Positions 33,831 to 45,457 are shown, counted from the stretch's first letter. The stretch: 64,000 bases of DNA from Bartonella melophagi K-2C (GCF_000278255.1 NZ_JH725082.1:23904-87903), one strand, 5' to 3'. Numbers and translations are program-made. Notes: generated by a model not told the origin, from the letters alone.

Positions 33831-35915
33831 ATGGCTCGCGAATATAAAATCGAAGACTATCGTAATTTTGGTATTATGGCGCATATTGATGCGGGTAAGA
33901 CCACGATGACTGAGCGTATTTTGTTCTATACTGGTAAAAATCATAAAATTGGTGAAACTCATGATGGTGCTTCTACAATGGATTGGATGGAGCAAGAGCA
34001 AGAGCGTGGTATTACAATTACATCTGCTGCGACAACAACTTTTTGGAAAGGGCGTGATGGCCGGAGCAGACGTTTTAATATTATTGATACGCCAGGGCAC
34101 GTTGATTTTACAATTGAAGTTGAGCGTTCTTTACGTGTTCTTGATGGTGCGATAGCTTTATTAGATGCTAATGCTGGTGTAGAGCCTCAAACGGAAACGG
34201 TTTGGCGGCAGGCTGAGAAATATCATGTACCACGCATGGTTTTTGTTAATAAAATGGATAAAATTGGAGCTGACTTCTATCGTAGTGTAGAAATGGTTGG
34301 TTCGCGATTGGGTGCTAAGGCGCTTGTTATTCAGTTGCCAATTGGTTCTGAGAATGATTTTGAAGGCGTTGTTGATCTTATTGAGATGAAGGCGTTGAAG
34401 TGGGATGGTTCTATTGGTGCTTCGGCTACAGTAGGTGAAATTCCAGTCGAATTGAAAGAAAAAGCAGAGGAATATCGTGAGAAATTAGTTGAAATGGCAG
34501 TTGAAGTTGATGAGGCTGCTATGGAGGGTTATTTGGATGGTGTTATGCCAACCGATGAGCAGCTTATGGCTCTTATTCGTAAGGGGACAATAGAGGTTCA
34601 GTTTCATCCAGTTCTTTGTGGTACTGCCTTTAAAAATAAAGGGATTCAACCGCTATTAGATGCTATTGTTTCTTATCTTCCTTCTCCGATTGATGTTCCG
34701 GCTATTAATGGTATTGATGTTAAAACTGAAGCTGAAACAACGCGTGAGTCTTCAGATGATGCCCCACTTTCTATGCTTGCTTTTAAGATTATGAATGATC
34801 CATTTGTTGGGTCATTAACTTTCTGTCGTATTTATTCTGGTAAGGTTCAGAGAGGTATTTCTCTTGAAAATACAGTGAAAGGAAAAAAGGAACGTTTAGG
34901 ACGTATGCTTCAGATGCACTCAAATTCTCGTGAAGATATTGAGGAGGCGTTTGCAGGTGATATTGTTGCTCTTGCGGGCCTTAAGGAAACGACGACAGGT
35001 GATACTCTTTGTGATCCTTTGAAGCCTGTTATTCTGGAAAGAATGGAGTTTCCTGAGCCTGTTATTGAGATTGCGATTGAACCGAAAACGAAAGCAGATC
35101 AAGAAAAAATGGGTATTGCACTTAATCGTTTGGCTGCGGAAGATCCTTCATTTCGTGTTAAATCAGATGAAGAATCTGGTCAAACAATTATAGCTGGAAT
35201 GGGAGAGTTGCATCTTGATATTATTGTTGATCGTATGCGGCGTGAATTTAAGGTTGAAGCTAATGTAGGTCAACCACAAGTTGCTTATCGTGAAACAATT
35301 ACGAAAGTTGCGGAAATTGACTATACTCATAAAAAACAGTCTGGTGGTGCTGGGCAGTTTGCTCGTGTGAAGATTATTTTTGAGCCTCATGACGGTGATG
35401 ATTTTGTATTTGAATCAAAAATTGTTGGTGGTGCTGTTCCTAAAGAATATATTCCAGGTGTTCAGAAGGGTATTGAAAGCGTTATGGGATCAGGGCCTCT
35501 TGCAGGTTTTCCCATGCTTGGTGTGAAGGCTACTCTAATTGATGGTGGTTATCATGATGTTGATTCTTCTGTTTTAGCTTTTGAAATTGCTGCGCGCGCA
35601 GCTTTTCGAGAGGGGGCACAAAAGGCAGGTGCACAGCTTCTTGAACCAATCATGAAGGTGGAGGTTGTGACTCCAGAGGATTATATGGGAGATGTAATTG
35701 GTGATTTAAATTCTCGCCGAGGTCAAATTTCAGGTACTGAGGTGCGCGGCATTGCGACAGTAGTAAATGCGATGGTTCCTTTGGCGAATATGTTTGGTTA
35801 TGTAAACACGCTTCGTTCAATGAGTCAGGGGCGTGCTCAGTATACAATGCAATTTAATCATTATGAGCCTGTTCCTTTAGCTGTGGCGCAGGAAATTCAG
35901 AAAAAATACGCGTGA
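33831..35915 (+). CDS. fusA: Translation elongation factor G
   Basis: The 694-residue GTPase drives ribosomal translocation and, with RRF, recycling. The G-domain motifs are in order: AHIDAGKTT (about 17-25), switch I with [19 protein letters not shown] (about 84-91) and NKMDK (about 138-142). Domain IV carries the YRETIT and [11 protein letters not shown] stretches and domain V the [27 protein letters not shown] stretch. Length and motifs are normal and no damage is seen. It is the third gene of the str operon. Confidence 0.98.
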   Translation: MAREYKIEDYRNFGIMAHIDAGKTTMTERILFYTGKNHKIGETHDGASTMDWMEQEQERGITITSAATTTFWKGRDGRSRRFNIIDTPGHVDFTIEVERSLRVLDGAIALLDANAGVEPQTETVWRQAEKYHVPRMVFVNKMDKIGADFYRSVEMVGSRLGAKALVIQLPIGSENDFEGVVDLIEMKALKWDGSIGASATVGEIPVELKEKAEEYREKLVEMAVEVDEAAMEGYLDGVMPTDEQLMALIRKGTIEVQFHPVLCGTAFKNKGIQPLLDAIVSYLPSPIDVPAINGIDVKTEAETTRESSDDAPLSMLAFKIMNDPFVGSLTFCRIYSGKVQRGISLENTVKGKKERLGRMLQMHSNSREDIEEAFAGDIVALAGLKETTTGDTLCDPLKPVILERMEFPEPVIEIAIEPKTKADQEKMGIALNRLAAEDPSFRVKSDEESGQTIIAGMGELHLDIIVDRMRREFKVEANVGQPQVAYRETITKVAEIDYTHKKQSGGAGQFARVKIIFEPHDGDDFVFESKIVGGAVPKEYIPGVQKGIESVMGSGPLAGFPMLGVKATLIDGGYHDVDSSVLAFEIAARAAFREGAQKAGAQLLEPIMKVEVVTPEDYMGDVIGDLNSRRGQISGTEVRGIATVVNAMVPLANMFGYVNTLRSMSQGRAQYTMQFNHYEPVPLAVAQEIQKKYA

Positions 35916-35978
35916 TCTTTCGATTACGTATTAATTTTAAACTTAGTCCTTGATTTGGACAGAAAATGGAGAGCTCAA

Positions 35979-37154
35979 ATGGCAAAGAGCAAATTTGAAC
36001 GTACGAAGCCGCATGTTAATATAGGAACGATAGGTCACGTTGACCATGGGAAGACGTCATTAACAGCGGCGATTACGAAGTATTTTGGTGAATTTAAAGC
36101 GTATGACCAAATTGATGCGGCGCCTGAGGAGCGTGCGCGTGGAATTACCATTTCAACAGCGCATGTTGAATATGAAACAGAGCAGCGTCACTATGCGCAT
36201 GTTGATTGTCCAGGCCACGCGGATTATGTGAAGAACATGATCACAGGTGCGGCGCAAATGGACGGGGCGATTTTGGTTGTTTCAGCAGCTGATGGTCCGA
36301 TGCCTCAGACGCGTGAGCATATTTTGTTGGCACGTCAGGTTGGTGTTCCTGCGATTGTAGTTTTTTTAAATAAGGTTGATCAGGTTGATGATGCTGAACT
36401 TTTAGAACTTGTTGAGCTTGAAGTTCGGGAGCTTCTTTCGAAATATGACTTTCCTGGTGATGATATACCGATAATTAAAGGTTCTGCATTAGCAGCTCTT
36501 GAGGATTCAGATAAAAGTATAGGTGAGGATGCGGTTCGTCGTTTGATGAATGAGGTTGATAATTATATCCCAACGCCTGAGCGTCCGGTTGATCAACCAT
36601 TTTTGATGCCTATAGAGGATGTTTTTTCGATTTCTGGGCGTGGAACGGTTGTAACGGGTCGTGTTGAGCGTGGAATTATTAAAGTTGGTGAAGAAATCGA
36701 GATTATAGGTATTCGTCCGACTTCTAAGACGACGGTTACAGGTGTTGAGATGTTCCGTAAGCTTTTAGATCAAGGTCAGGCAGGTGATAATATCGGTGCA
36801 TTGCTTCGTGGTATTGATCGTGAAGGTATTGAGCGTGGACAAGTTTTAGCGAAGCCTGGTTCTGTTACGCCCCATACCAAGTTTAAAGCTGAGGCTTATA
36901 TTTTGACGAAAGATGAGGGGGGTCGTCATACACCGTTTTTCACGAATTATCGTCCACAGTTTTATTTCCGCACCACGGATGTGACAGGAATTGTTACACT
37001 TCCAGAAGGTACGGAAATGGTTATGCCGGGTGATAATGTTGCAATGGATGTTTCTTTGATTGTTCCGATTGCAATGGAAGAGAAGCTTCGTTTCGCTATC
37101 CGTGAAGGGGGGCGTACTGTCGGAGCTGGTATCGTTTCTAAGATTATTGAATAA
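35979..37154 (+). CDS. tuf: Translation elongation factor Tu
   Basis: The ATG at 35979 after GGAGAG gives 391 residues, the usual size in this group; the frame is open from 35955 without a start signal. EF-Tu delivers aminoacyl-tRNA to the ribosome. Motifs seen are [10 protein letters not shown] (about 19-28), [22 protein letters not shown] and NKVDQVDD, with the beta-barrel domains following from about residue 205. It closes the str group; a 65-base spacer leads to rpsJ. Many alphaproteobacteria carry a second tuf elsewhere, which cannot be judged here. Confidence 0.98.
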   Translation: MAKSKFERTKPHVNIGTIGHVDHGKTSLTAAITKYFGEFKAYDQIDAAPEERARGITISTAHVEYETEQRHYAHVDCPGHADYVKNMITGAAQMDGAILVVSAADGPMPQTREHILLARQVGVPAIVVFLNKVDQVDDAELLELVELEVRELLSKYDFPGDDIPIIKGSALAALEDSDKSIGEDAVRRLMNEVDNYIPTPERPVDQPFLMPIEDVFSISGRGTVVTGRVERGIIKVGEEIEIIGIRPTSKTTVTGVEMFRKLLDQGQAGDNIGALLRGIDREGIERGQVLAKPGSVTPHTKFKAEAYILTKDEGGRHTPFFTNYRPQFYFRTTDVTGIVTLPEGTEMVMPGDNVAMDVSLIVPIAMEEKLRFAIREGGRTVGAGIVSKIIE

Positions 37155-37219
37155 TATCAATAAATTATCAGAAGTGTTTTTAGTGTTAGAGTTGCTCCGT
37201 ATGACAGGGAAATAAGAAT

Positions 37220-37528
37220 ATGAATGGTCAGAATATCCGCATTCGCTTAAAGGCGTTTGATCACCGGATTCTTGATGCGTCGACGCGTGAAATTGTGTCG
37301 ACCGCCAAGCGTACTGGCGCCAATGTCCGTGGTCCCATTCCGCTTCCGACGCGGATTGAGAAGTTTACGGTCAATCGTGGGCCACACATTGATAAGAAAA
37401 GTCGTGAGCAATTTGAGATGCGCACACATAAGCGTCTTCTTGATATTGTTGATCCCACACCGCAAACGGTGGATGCTCTTATGAAGCTCGACCTTTCTGC
37501 TGGTGTGGATGTAGAAATTAAGCTCTGA
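37220..37528 (+). CDS. rpsJ: 30S ribosomal protein S10
   Basis: The 102-residue protein starts [19 protein letters not shown] and has the conserved loop [31 protein letters not shown] that reaches into the 30S head. S10 also serves as NusE in transcription antitermination. It is the first gene of the S10 group; the 65 bases before it may hold a secondary promoter. The ribosome-binding site AGGGAAATAAGAAT lies just upstream. Confidence 0.98.
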   Translation: MNGQNIRIRLKAFDHRILDASTREIVSTAKRTGANVRGPIPLPTRIEKFTVNRGPHIDKKSREQFEMRTHKRLLDIVDPTPQTVDALMKLDLSAGVDVEIKL

Positions 37529-37555
37529 GGTTTGAAGACAGAAGGAACAAACCCG

Positions 37556-38296
37556 ATGCGTTCAGGTGTAATAGCACAAAAACTGGGTATGACCCGTATA
37601 TATAATGAGGCTGGTGAGCATGTACCAGTGACAGTACTTCGTTTGGAGAATTGTCAGGTTATTGCTCAGCGTACAGTTGAGAAGAATGGTTATACTGCTG
37701 TTCAATTAGGTGTGGGGTTTGCGAAAGTTAAAAATATTTCGCGAGCTCTCCGTGGGCATTTTGCTAAGGCTATGGTTGAACCAAAAGCTAAGGTAGTGGA
37801 ATTTCGTGTTAGTCCCGATAATTTGCTTGATGTAGGTACTGAGATTACAGTGGAACACTTTATTCCAGGGCAAAGAGTTGATGTAACGGGTACAAGTATC
37901 GGTAAAGGTTTTGCCGGTGTTATGAAGCGGCATAATTTTGGTGGGCATCGTGCTTCACATGGTAATTCAATTACACATCGTGCTCATGGTTCAACAGGGC
38001 AATGTCAAGACCCGGGTAAAGTATTTAAAGGTAAAAAAATGGCTGGTCATATGGGGCAAGTACGTGTGACGACGCAAAATATCGAAGTTATTTCTACTGA
38101 TATTGATCGTGGTTTGATTTTGGTGCGTGGTGCTGTCTCTGGTTCTAAAGGGGCTTGGATTTTAGTGCGTGATGCTGTAAAGAAGCGTCTTCCTGATAAT
38201 GCGCCAAAGCCTGCTGGGATTCGTCGCTCTGTCGAGAAAAAGACTGAATCATCTACTCCGGTGGTAGAGGCCTCTAAAGTTGAGGAGGCTGAATAA
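37556..38296 (+). CDS. rplC: 50S ribosomal protein L3
   Basis: From the ATG at 37556 ([18 protein letters not shown]) the protein has 246 residues; the frame is open from a TTG at 37532. L3 is a primary 23S rRNA binder near the peptidyl-transferase centre. The conserved [21 protein letters not shown] loop (about 120-140) and [11 protein letters not shown] are present. The C-terminal 25 residues are a Lys/Glu/Ser-rich extension seen in Rhizobiales L3. Its stop overlaps the rplD start by one base. Confidence 0.98.
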   Translation: MRSGVIAQKLGMTRIYNEAGEHVPVTVLRLENCQVIAQRTVEKNGYTAVQLGVGFAKVKNISRALRGHFAKAMVEPKAKVVEFRVSPDNLLDVGTEITVEHFIPGQRVDVTGTSIGKGFAGVMKRHNFGGHRASHGNSITHRAHGSTGQCQDPGKVFKGKKMAGHMGQVRVTTQNIEVISTDIDRGLILVRGAVSGSKGAWILVRDAVKKRLPDNAPKPAGIRRSVEKKTESSTPVVEASKVEEAE

Positions 38297-38916
38297 TGGA
38301 TCTTGTAATTAAAACTCTTGACGGCAACGAAGCTGGTAAGTTAAAAGTTTCTAAACATATTTTTGGCCTCGCTCCGCGTGAAGATATTCTCCAGCGTGTT
38401 GTTCGTTGGCAGCTTGCACGTCGTCAGCAAGGAGCGCATCAGTCACAGGGGCGTTCGGATGTAGCTCGGACAGGTGCAAAAATGTTTAAACAAAAAGGAA
38501 CTGGACGTGCCCGGCATTCATCTGCTCGCGCACCGCAGTTTCGAGGTGGTGGTAAAGCACATAGTCCAATGGCTCGTAGTCACGTACATATTCTTCCTAA
38601 GAAGAGTCGTGCACTTGGGCTGTGTCTTGCTTTATCAGTAAAACTAAAGACAAATGATTTGATTGTAGTTGATGAACTTAATGTTCAGGATGCTAAAACT
38701 AAAGTACTTGCTAAGAGTTTTTCTAAGCTTGGTTTTAATAATGCCCTGTTAATTGGTGGAAAAGAAATAAATATGAATTTTTCTCGTGCAGCATCTAATA
38801 TCCCTAATATTGATGTTTTACCGGTTCAGGGGATTAATGTTTATGATATTTTGCGTCGCAATAAGCTTGTTTTATCGAAGGCAGCTGTTGAGGCTCTTGA
38901 GGAGCGTTTCAAATGA
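38296..38916 (+). CDS. rplD: 50S ribosomal protein L4
   Basis: The 206-residue protein starts in a TAATG overlap with rplC. It has the extended loop [18 protein letters not shown] and [22 protein letters not shown] (about 45-90), which lines the peptide exit tunnel. In E. coli L4 represses its own S10 operon; that control is not shown here. It overlaps rplW by four bases. Confidence 0.98.
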   Translation: MDLVIKTLDGNEAGKLKVSKHIFGLAPREDILQRVVRWQLARRQQGAHQSQGRSDVARTGAKMFKQKGTGRARHSSARAPQFRGGGKAHSPMARSHVHILPKKSRALGLCLALSVKLKTNDLIVVDELNVQDAKTKVLAKSFSKLGFNNALLIGGKEINMNFSRAASNIPNIDVLPVQGINVYDILRRNKLVLSKAAVEALEERFK

Positions 38917-39206
38917 CGGATCTTCGACACTATGATGTAATTATTAGTCCGGTTATTACTGAGAAATCGACTATGATTTCTGAATATAATCAAGTTGTTT
39001 TTAATGTTGCACCAAAAGCGATGAAACCTGAAATCAAAGCAGCTATTGAGGCGCTTTTTAATGTTAAGGTTAAGGCGGTTAACACAACGATTCGTAAGGG
39101 TAAAGTAAAGCGTTTCAAAGGTGTTGTTGGTCGACAGAATGATGTCAAAAAAGCGATTGTGACATTGGCTAAAGGTTACTCAATTGACCTTTCGACAGGT
39201 CTTTAA
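38913..39206 (+). CDS. rplW: 50S ribosomal protein L23
   Basis: The 97-residue protein starts in an ATGA overlap with rplD. It has the family start [18 protein letters not shown] and the core [23 protein letters not shown]23 sits at the exit of the peptide tunnel and is the docking site for trigger factor and SRP. Confidence 0.97.
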   Translation: MTDLRHYDVIISPVITEKSTMISEYNQVVFNVAPKAMKPEIKAAIEALFNVKVKAVNTTIRKGKVKRFKGVVGRQNDVKKAIVTLAKGYSIDLSTGL

Positions 39207-39227
39207 TAAGGCTCGGAGATAAGAATA

Positions 39228-40061
39228 ATGGCACTTAAGCACTTTAATCCAACAACACCCGGGCAACGTCAGCTTGTTATTGTGGAGCGTTCTGATCTTC
39301 ATAAGGGTAAATCTGTAAAGACGCTGACTGGGGGGTTGTCGTCAAAGGGTGGGCGTAATAATTATGGTAGAGTTACAGCCCGTTTTCAAGGTGGGGGGCA
39401 TAAGCGTAGCTATCGATTTGTTGATTTTAAGCGCCTTAAGCGTGATATGTCTGCAAAAGTTGAGCGTTTGGAGTATGATCCAAATCGTACTGCTTTTATT
39501 GCATTGATTCGTTATGAAGATGGTCAATTAAGTTATATTCTTGCGCCTCAGCGTCTTGGTATTGGTGATTTGGTTATTACTGGTTCAAATGTTGATATTA
39601 AGCCAGGTAATGCAATGCCTCTTTGTAATATGCCAGTGGGTACGATTATCCATAACGTTGAGATGAAACCTGGTAAAGGTGGTCAGATTGCACGTTCAGC
39701 AGGGGCTTATGCACAGCTAGTTGGGCGAGATCAGGGAATGGCTATTCTTCGTCTTAATTCTGGGGAGCAGCGTTTGGTTCCTGGTGGTTGCTTTGCAACC
39801 GTTGGTGCTGTTTCAAATCCTGATCACGGAAATATTAATGATGGTAAAGCTGGTCGGTCACGTTGGCGTGGAAAGCGTCCTCATGTTCGTGGTGTCGCTA
39901 TGAATCCAGTGGATCATCCACATGGTGGTGGTGAGGGGCGTACATCGGGTGGTCGTCACCCTGTATCTCCTTGGGGTAAGCCTACGAAAGGTAAGCGTAC
40001 ACGCTCCAATAAAGCTACTAGTAAATTTATTATGCGTTCACGTCATCAACGTAAGAAGTAA
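39228..40061 (+). CDS. rplB: 50S ribosomal protein L2
   Basis: The 277-residue protein has the OB-type and SH3-type halves of L2. The conserved end [29 protein letters not shown] (about 222-250) includes the histidine near the peptidyl-transferase centre. It helps join subunits and is needed for peptide-bond formation. It ends in a basic tail ([13 protein letters not shown]). GGAGATAAGAAT lies just upstream. Confidence 0.98.
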   Translation: MALKHFNPTTPGQRQLVIVERSDLHKGKSVKTLTGGLSSKGGRNNYGRVTARFQGGGHKRSYRFVDFKRLKRDMSAKVERLEYDPNRTAFIALIRYEDGQLSYILAPQRLGIGDLVITGSNVDIKPGNAMPLCNMPVGTIIHNVEMKPGKGGQIARSAGAYAQLVGRDQGMAILRLNSGEQRLVPGGCFATVGAVSNPDHGNINDGKAGRSRWRGKRPHVRGVAMNPVDHPHGGGEGRTSGGRHPVSPWGKPTKGKRTRSNKATSKFIMRSRHQRKK

Positions 40062-40076
40062 GAGAGGTAGTCTAAC

Positions 40077-40355
40077 GTGGTTCGTTCAGTTTGGAAAGGT
40101 CCGTTTGTTGACGGCTATCTTCTTGGGAAAGCAGAGAAGGTACGTGCAAGTGGGCGTAATGAAGTTATTAAAATGTGGAGTCGTCGTTCTACTATTCTGC
40201 CGCAATTTGTTGGTTTGACTTTTGGTGTTTACAACGGCAATAAACATATTCCTGTTTCTGTTTCTGAAGAAATGGTTGGGCATAAATTTGGCGAATTCGC
40301 TCCTACTCGAACCTATTATGGTCATGGTGCGGATAAGAAAGCAAAAAGGAAGTAG
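40077..40355 (+). CDS. rpsS: 30S ribosomal protein S19
   Basis: A GTG start at 40077 gives the standard 92-residue protein ([21 protein letters not shown]). It has the conserved core [24 protein letters not shown] and [26 protein letters not shown]19 binds in the 30S head beside S13. It begins 15 bases after rplB and ends two bases before rplV. Confidence 0.97.
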   Translation: MVRSVWKGPFVDGYLLGKAEKVRASGRNEVIKMWSRRSTILPQFVGLTFGVYNGNKHIPVSVSEEMVGHKFGEFAPTRTYYGHGADKKAKRK

Positions 40356-40357
40356 TA

Positions 40358-40747
40358 ATGGGCAAAGCTAAAGTTCCGCGCCAACTTAAGGACAATGAAG
40401 CGAAGGCTGTTGCTCGAACGGTTCGTGTTAGTCCACAAAAGCTTAACCTGGTTGCTGCGATGATTCGTGGTAAAAGGGTTAATACGGCGTTGGCTGATTT
40501 AACATTTTCACGTAAACGTATCGCTCAGACAGTTAGAAAAACTCTTGAGTCAGCGATCGCGAATGCGGAAAATAACCATGATCTTGATATTGATTCATTG
40601 ATTGTTTCAGAAGCGCATGTTGGTAAATCTATAGTAATGAAACGTTTTCATGTTCGTGGTCGTGGGCGTTCTAGCCGAATTGAGCGTCCATTTTCGCATC
40701 TTACTATTATTGTTCGTGAAGTTACCGAAAAAGAGGAGGCTGCGTAA
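40358..40747 (+). CDS. rplV: 50S ribosomal protein L22
   Basis: The 129-residue protein has the [20 protein letters not shown] start of the core fold and the long beta-hairpin [22 protein letters not shown] (about 93-115) that lines the exit tunnel and helps form the macrolide-binding zone. It overlaps the rpsC start by one base. Confidence 0.97.
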   Translation: MGKAKVPRQLKDNEAKAVARTVRVSPQKLNLVAAMIRGKRVNTALADLTFSRKRIAQTVRKTLESAIANAENNHDLDIDSLIVSEAHVGKSIVMKRFHVRGRGRSSRIERPFSHLTIIVREVTEKEEAA

Positions 40748-41457
40748 TGGGGCAGAAGATCAATCCAATAGGGCTTCGTCTTGGAGTTAATCGAACTTGG
40801 GATTCACGTTGGTATGCTAATAATGGTGAATATGGACGTCTCCTTCATGAAGATTTAAAAATTCGTTTATATGTGATTGAAGAACTGAAGCAAGCGGCTA
40901 TTTCTAAGGTTGTTATTGAACGTCCTCATAAAAAGTGTCGTATTATAATTCACTCAGCACGCCCTGGTCTTATTATTGGTAAAAAGGGTGCTGATATTGA
41001 AAAGCTTCGTTGTAAACTTTCAGAAATGACGAATGCGGAGACTTCACTAAATATTATTGAGATTCGTAAGCCGGAAATTGATGCAACAATCATTGCACAA
41101 TCAATCGCTCAGCAGCTTGAGCGTCGTGTTGCTTTTCGGCGTGCAATGAAACGTGCTGTTCAATCCGCTATGCGTCTTGGAGCGGAAGGTATTCGCATTA
41201 ATTGTTCTGGTCGTCTTGGTGGTGCTGAAATTGCTCGTATGGAATGGTATCGTGAAGGTCGTGTTCCACTTCATACTTTGCGTGCCGATGTGGATTATGG
41301 TACAGCAGAGGCTAAAACGGCGTATGGTATTTGTGGTGTTAAAGTTTGGGTTTTTAAAGGCGAGATCCTTGAACATAATCCAATGGCTTCGGAAAGTCGT
41401 ACTATGGAAAGTGATCATTCAGGAGTTTCGTCGAGTCGCCGCCGTGAAAATACTTGA
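40747..41457 (+). CDS. rpsC: 30S ribosomal protein S3
   Basis: The 236-residue protein starts [22 protein letters not shown]. Its N-terminal KH domain has the GXXG-type loop [12 protein letters not shown] (about 77-88), and the C-terminal domain has [32 protein letters not shown]3 lies at the mRNA entry tunnel. A short Ser/Arg-rich tail follows residue about 215. It is followed by rplP after 36 bases. Confidence 0.98.
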   Translation: MGQKINPIGLRLGVNRTWDSRWYANNGEYGRLLHEDLKIRLYVIEELKQAAISKVVIERPHKKCRIIIHSARPGLIIGKKGADIEKLRCKLSEMTNAETSLNIIEIRKPEIDATIIAQSIAQQLERRVAFRRAMKRAVQSAMRLGAEGIRINCSGRLGGAEIARMEWYREGRVPLHTLRADVDYGTAEAKTAYGICGVKVWVFKGEILEHNPMASESRTMESDHSGVSSSRRRENT

Positions 41458-41493
41458 TTTTTATGGTTGAATTGAGATTTGGAGTAAAGAGTA

Positions 41494-41907
41494 ATGTTGC
41501 AGCCAAAGCGCACAAAATTTCGTAAGCAATTCAAAGGCCGTATTCACGGTGTTGCGAAAGGTGGTACGGATTTGAACTTCGGTGCTTACGGTCTGAAGGC
41601 TATTGAGCCAGAGCGTATTACTGCGCGCCAAATTGAAGCGGCGCGTCGTGCTATTACACGTTACATGAAGCGTTCTGGTCGTGTATGGATTCGGATTTTT
41701 CCAGATCTTCCAGTTACATCTAAGCCGACTGAAGTTCGTATGGGTAAGGGTAAGGGAAGTGTTGATTATTGGGCAGCGCGTGTTTCTCCTGGGCGCGTTA
41801 TGTTTGAGCTTGACGGGATTCCTGAGGATGTAGCACGTGAAGCTCTTAGATTGGGTGCTGCAAAGTTGCCTGTTAAGACTCGTTTTGTTCAACGAATTGC
41901 TGAATAA
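41494..41907 (+). CDS. rplP: 50S ribosomal protein L16
   Basis: The 137-residue protein starts [19 protein letters not shown] and has [25 protein letters not shown] and [17 protein letters not shown], the family's rRNA-binding core. L16 organises the A-site region of the large subunit. The GGAGTAAAGAGTA upstream serves as its ribosome-binding site. Confidence 0.98.
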   Translation: MLQPKRTKFRKQFKGRIHGVAKGGTDLNFGAYGLKAIEPERITARQIEAARRAITRYMKRSGRVWIRIFPDLPVTSKPTEVRMGKGKGSVDYWAARVSPGRVMFELDGIPEDVAREALRLGAAKLPVKTRFVQRIAE

Positions 41908-41919
41908 AGAGGTTAAGCG

Positions 41920-42120
41920 ATGAAAGCCGAAGAATTACGGGCGCAAACGCTCGACCAAATGAAAGATGAGTTGGCTAAGTTAAAGAAAGAGCAGTTTAAT
42001 CTGCGTTTTCAGAAAGCGACAGGTCAATTAGAAAAAACCGCACGTGTTAAGCAAGTTCGTCGTAACATTGCGCGTATTAAAACTTTTCTTCGTCAGAAGA
42101 TGGATGGAAACAAGGTTTAA
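41920..42120 (+). CDS. rpmC: 50S ribosomal protein L29
   Basis: This 66-residue, two-helix protein has the conserved [34 protein letters not shown] core. L29 sits beside L23 at the tunnel exit. It lies 12 bases after rplP and 11 before rpsQ. Confidence 0.96.
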   Translation: MKAEELRAQTLDQMKDELAKLKKEQFNLRFQKATGQLEKTARVKQVRRNIARIKTFLRQKMDGNKV

Positions 42121-42131
42121 GGAAATAAGAG

Positions 42132-42371
42132 ATGCCTAAACGCATTTTGCAAGGCGTTGTCGTTAGCGACAAGAATGATAAAACTGTAGTTGTTAAAGTG
42201 GAGCGTCGTTATTCTCATCCGCTTCTCCAAAAGACGGTTCGACAGTCTAAAAAATACAAGGCGCATGACGAGAACAATCGGTTCAAAATCGGAGATCAGA
42301 TTTCTATTCAAGAATCTAAACCGATTTCGAAAGATAAGCGTTGGATTGTTGTTGTAGACAGTGTAACGTGA
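42132..42371 (+). CDS. rpsQ: 30S ribosomal protein S17
   Basis: The 79-residue protein is an OB-fold primary 16S rRNA binder. It has the family start [26 protein letters not shown] and the C-terminal strand [13 protein letters not shown]. It ends the S10 group. The 150-base gap after it is large for this cluster and marks the S10/spc boundary. Confidence 0.97.
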   Translation: MPKRILQGVVVSDKNDKTVVVKVERRYSHPLLQKTVRQSKKYKAHDENNRFKIGDQISIQESKPISKDKRWIVVVDSVT

Positions 42372-42451
42372 TTAACCAGGCTAATTGTTTTAAAATTTAA
42401 CATTGGTTTTTTCCATTGGGTAAATTTTGATAACCATAGCTTCATTGTTGT

Positions 42452-42490
42452 TTGACAGGCAAGTCCGGATGTGCCAAAGGCATCGTCGGA
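42452..42490 (+). promoter_or_regulatory. S10/spc boundary: TTGACA box and bulged hairpin before rplN
   Basis: The 150-base gap before rplN has a consensus-like TTGACA (42452-42457), then a bulged hairpin formed by TCCGGATGTGCC (42464-42475) and GGCATCGTCGGA (42479-42490). In E. coli the spc promoter lies at this point. No good -10 hexamer is seen 17 bases after the TTGACA, so promoter function is uncertain, and the hairpin may be an mRNA control element. Confidence 0.4.
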
Positions 42491-42521
42491 TTTAAACATT
42501 AAGAAAAGGTGGTGGCCAGTC

Positions 42522-42890
42522 ATGATTCAGATGCAAACAAACCTCGACGTTGCTGATAATTCTGGTGCTCGTCGTGTCATGTGCATCAAGGTGCTGGGCG
42601 GTTCAAAGCGGAAATATGCTTCGGTCGGTGACATTGTTGTTGTTTCGGTTAAGGATGTTATTCCCCGTGGCCGTGTTAGAAAAGGTGATGTGATGAAAGC
42701 TGTGGTAGTTCGTACTGCCAAGGATATTCGTCGTGCGGATGGTAGTGTAATTCGTTTTGATAGAAATGCCGCTGTTTTGGTGGATAATAAAAAAGAGCCT
42801 ATTGGTACGCGTATTTTTGGGCCTGTTCCTCGCGAACTTCGTGGTAAAAACCACATGAAGATCATTTCACTCGCTCCTGAAGTGTTGTAA
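42522..42890 (+). CDS. rplN: 50S ribosomal protein L14
   Basis: The ATG at 42522 gives the universal 122-residue L14 ([27 protein letters not shown]); the frame is open from 42471 with extra residues unlike the family. The C-terminal part has [27 protein letters not shown]14 sits at the subunit interface. It is the first gene of the spc group. Confidence 0.98.
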   Translation: MIQMQTNLDVADNSGARRVMCIKVLGGSKRKYASVGDIVVVSVKDVIPRGRVRKGDVMKAVVVRTAKDIRRADGSVIRFDRNAAVLVDNKKEPIGTRIFGPVPRELRGKNHMKIISLAPEVL

Positions 42891-42902
42891 GGAGTAAATA
42901 TC

Positions 42903-43217
42903 GTGCAAAAGATTCGAAAAGGTGATAAAGTTATCGTTTTATCTGGGAAAGATAAAGGTCGTAGCGGTGAAGTTATTAAGGTGAATCCCAAAAATAGCAG
43001 CGCTTTTGTTCTTGGAATTAATGTAGTTAAACGTCATCAGCGTCAAACACAAACACAAGAAGCTGGAATTATTTCTAAGGAGGCGCCTATTCATTTGTCT
43101 AATTTGGCGGTTGTTGATCCTAAAGATGGTAAACCTACACGTATAGGTTTTCGTGTAAATGCAGATGGTAATAAAGTTCGTGTTGCCAAACGGTCGGGAG
43201 AACTGATTAATGGCTAA
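42903..43217 (+). CDS. rplX: 50S ribosomal protein L24
   Basis: A GTG start at 42903 follows AAGGAGTAAAT. The 104-residue protein has a KOW motif at its start ([25 protein letters not shown]) and an [21 protein letters not shown] end. L24 starts large-subunit assembly. It overlaps rplE by eight bases. Confidence 0.97.
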   Translation: MQKIRKGDKVIVLSGKDKGRSGEVIKVNPKNSSAFVLGINVVKRHQRQTQTQEAGIISKEAPIHLSNLAVVDPKDGKPTRIGFRVNADGNKVRVAKRSGELING

Positions 43218-43767
43218 AGAAAAACAGAAACCGCGTATGAAGACGCATTATCTTGAAGTTGTTCGTAAAATGCTTCAAGAGAAGTTTAACTATAAAAACG
43301 AAATGCAAATTCCACGCGTTGATAAAATTGTGATTAATATGGGGATTGGTGAGGCGACTGCTGATTCCAAAAAACCATCTATTGCAGCTGAAGATCTGAC
43401 ATTAATAACAGGTCAGAGAGCTGTAGTTACCTATGCGCGTAATTCTATTGCGAGTTTTAAGGTTCGTGAAAAAATGCCGCTTGGAGCTAAGGTTACATTA
43501 CGTAAAGATCGTATGTTTGAGTTTTTGGACCGTCTTATTACGATTGCCCTTCCACGGGTTCGTGATTTTCGTGGTTTGAATCCAAAAAGCTTTGATGGTC
43601 ATGGCAATTTTGCTATGGGTATTAAAGAGCACATTGTGTTTCCAGAAATCAATTATGATAAAGTTGATCAGATTTGGGGCATGGATATTATCGTTTGTAC
43701 GACAGCAAAAACGGATGATGAAGCGCGTGAATTATTGCGTGCTTTTAATTTTCCATTTCGCTTGTAA
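43210..43767 (+). CDS. rplE: 50S ribosomal protein L5
   Basis: The 185-residue protein has the conserved [16 protein letters not shown] start of the fold, [33 protein letters not shown] (about 74-106) and [19 protein letters not shown]. It binds 5S rRNA and contacts the P-site tRNA. It starts inside the end of rplX, so the two are probably translated together. Confidence 0.98.
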   Translation: MAKEKQKPRMKTHYLEVVRKMLQEKFNYKNEMQIPRVDKIVINMGIGEATADSKKPSIAAEDLTLITGQRAVVTYARNSIASFKVREKMPLGAKVTLRKDRMFEFLDRLITIALPRVRDFRGLNPKSFDGHGNFAMGIKEHIVFPEINYDKVDQIWGMDIIVCTTAKTDDEARELLRAFNFPFRL

Positions 43768-43791
43768 CGGCAGACGTAGTGAGGTGAGATT

Positions 43792-44097
43792 ATGGCCAAA
43801 GTAAGCGCCGTTGAGAAAAATAAACATCGTGTTGTGATGGCAAAGCGTTATGCTGCGCGTCGTGCGCGTTTGAAAGCAATTGTGATGGATCAGAAGGTTT
43901 CGCTTGAAGAGCGTTTTAAAGCTTCTATTCGGTTGGCGGAACTGCCGCGTAATTCTGCAAAGGTCCGTATTCGTAATCGTTGTGAAGTTTCGGGGCGTCC
44001 AAGAGCTTATTATCGTAAATTAAAAATGTCGCGGATTGCGCTACGTGAACTTGGTTCTCTAGGCCATATTCCTGGTATTGTTAAGTCTAGTTGGTAA
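43792..44097 (+). CDS. rpsN: 30S ribosomal protein S14
   Basis: The 101-residue protein is the long, zinc-free form of S14: the C-terminal core [24 protein letters not shown] has a single cysteine in place of the four-Cys zinc site. It belongs to the 30S head. AGTGAGGTGAGATT lies before the ATG. Confidence 0.97.
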   Translation: MAKVSAVEKNKHRVVMAKRYAARRARLKAIVMDQKVSLEERFKASIRLAELPRNSAKVRIRNRCEVSGRPRAYYRKLKMSRIALRELGSLGHIPGIVKSSW

Positions 44098-44111
44098 GAG
44101 GAGATAACAAG

Positions 44112-44510
44112 ATGTCTATGTCAGATCCTCTTGGTGATATGTTAACACGTATTCGTAATGCGCTTAGCCGTAAAAAGGGTAAAGTGGTTACGCCTGCTTC
44201 TAAGCTTCGTAGGCGGGTGCTTGATGTTTTACAGTCTGAAGGTTATATTCGTGGATACAATCAGGTTGATTTTGGTAAAGGGAAATCCGAAATCGAGATT
44301 GAATTGAAGTATTTTGAAGGTTCAGCTGTTATTCGTGAGATTTCACGTGTTTCAAAACCTGGTCGCCGTGTGTATGTTTCTGCTAAGTCTATTCCTCAGG
44401 TAGCAAATGGTCTTGGTATTTCAATTTTGTCGACTCCTAAAGGAGTAATGGCAGATCATGAAGCGCGTGAACAAAATGTCGGTGGAGAAATTCTCTGTCG
44501 TGTTTTCTGA
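44112..44510 (+). CDS. rpsH: 30S ribosomal protein S8
   Basis: The ATG at 44112 gives 132 residues starting [22 protein letters not shown]; the frame is open from a GTG-like start at 44091 inside rpsN. The C-terminal core [26 protein letters not shown] is typical. S8 is a primary 16S rRNA binder and in E. coli represses the spc operon. Confidence 0.97.
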   Translation: MSMSDPLGDMLTRIRNALSRKKGKVVTPASKLRRRVLDVLQSEGYIRGYNQVDFGKGKSEIEIELKYFEGSAVIREISRVSKPGRRVYVSAKSIPQVANGLGISILSTPKGVMADHEAREQNVGGEILCRVF

Positions 44511-44548
44511 TTGATTGTAAGCAAACGAAAGTAAAACAGGTTAAAACA

Positions 44549-45082
44549 ATGTCTCGTATTGGAAAAAGGCCTATTCCGGTTCCTCTTGGAGTTACTGCTA
44601 CTGTTGAAGGTCAGTTGATTAAGGCAAAAGGTCCAAAAGGTGAACTGAGCTACGTCGTTAATGATGAAGTTTTGGTTAAGCTTGAGGAAAATGTTGTGTC
44701 GGTTTTACCGCGTGATCAATCAAAGGATGCACGCTCTAAATGGGGTATGTCGCGTTCAATGATTGAGAATATTTTTTGCGGTGTGAAAGATGGTTTTGAG
44801 AAGAAACTTGAGATCAACGGCGTTGGTTATCGTGCTGCTTTACAGGGTAAGGATATTCAATTATCATTAGGCTTTTCCCATGATGTTATTTATAAAGTAC
44901 CATCTGGTGTTACTGTAACAGTTCCTAAGCCGACAGAAATTATTGTTTCTGGAATTGATAAGCAGCAAGTTGGGCAAGTTGCGGCAGAAATTCGTGAATA
45001 TCGTGGACCCGAGCCTTATAAAGGTAAAGGTATAAAATATGTAGATGAACGTATCGTTCGTAAAGAAGGTAAAAAGAAGTAA
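44549..45082 (+). CDS. rplF: 50S ribosomal protein L6
   Basis: The 177-residue protein starts [21 protein letters not shown] and ends with the conserved [25 protein letters not shown]. It has the duplicated fold of L6 and lies near the factor-binding site. It follows rpsH by 38 bases. Confidence 0.98.
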   Translation: MSRIGKRPIPVPLGVTATVEGQLIKAKGPKGELSYVVNDEVLVKLEENVVSVLPRDQSKDARSKWGMSRSMIENIFCGVKDGFEKKLEINGVGYRAALQGKDIQLSLGFSHDVIYKVPSGVTVTVPKPTEIIVSGIDKQQVGQVAAEIREYRGPEPYKGKGIKYVDERIVRKEGKKK

Positions 45083-45094
45083 GGGTTTTGCGTT

Positions 45095-45457
45095 ATGGTT
45101 TCATCTAAAAAGACTATTCAGCGCCGTGCGCAACGTGTTCGTCGTCAAATTAGAGCTGTCACTAATGGTCGTCCGAGACTTAGTGTTTACCGCTCAAATC
45201 AGAATATTTATGCACAAATTATTGATGATTTACGTGGGTGTACGCTTGCTTCTGCATGTACTCTTGAAGGAGAATTGAGAAAATCTTTAAAAAGCGGTTC
45301 TGATAAAGCGGCCGCTTTCGCTGTTGGTAAATTAATTGCTGAACGTGCAAAAAAAGCTGGTGTTAATGAAGTTGTTTTTGATCGTGGGGCATATGTTTAT
45401 CATGGTCGAGTGAAGGTTTTAGCTGAAGCTGCTCGTGAGGGCGGTTTGATTTTTTAA
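45095..45457 (+). CDS. rplR: 50S ribosomal protein L18
   Basis: The 120-residue protein has the basic N-terminus ([20 protein letters not shown]) and the core [20 protein letters not shown] and [25 protein letters not shown]. It binds 5S rRNA with L5. A 114-base gap follows before rpsE, longer than most in this cluster. Confidence 0.97.
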   Translation: MVSSKKTIQRRAQRVRRQIRAVTNGRPRLSVYRSNQNIYAQIIDDLRGCTLASACTLEGELRKSLKSGSDKAAAFAVGKLIAERAKKAGVNEVVFDRGAYVYHGRVKVLAEAAREGGLIF

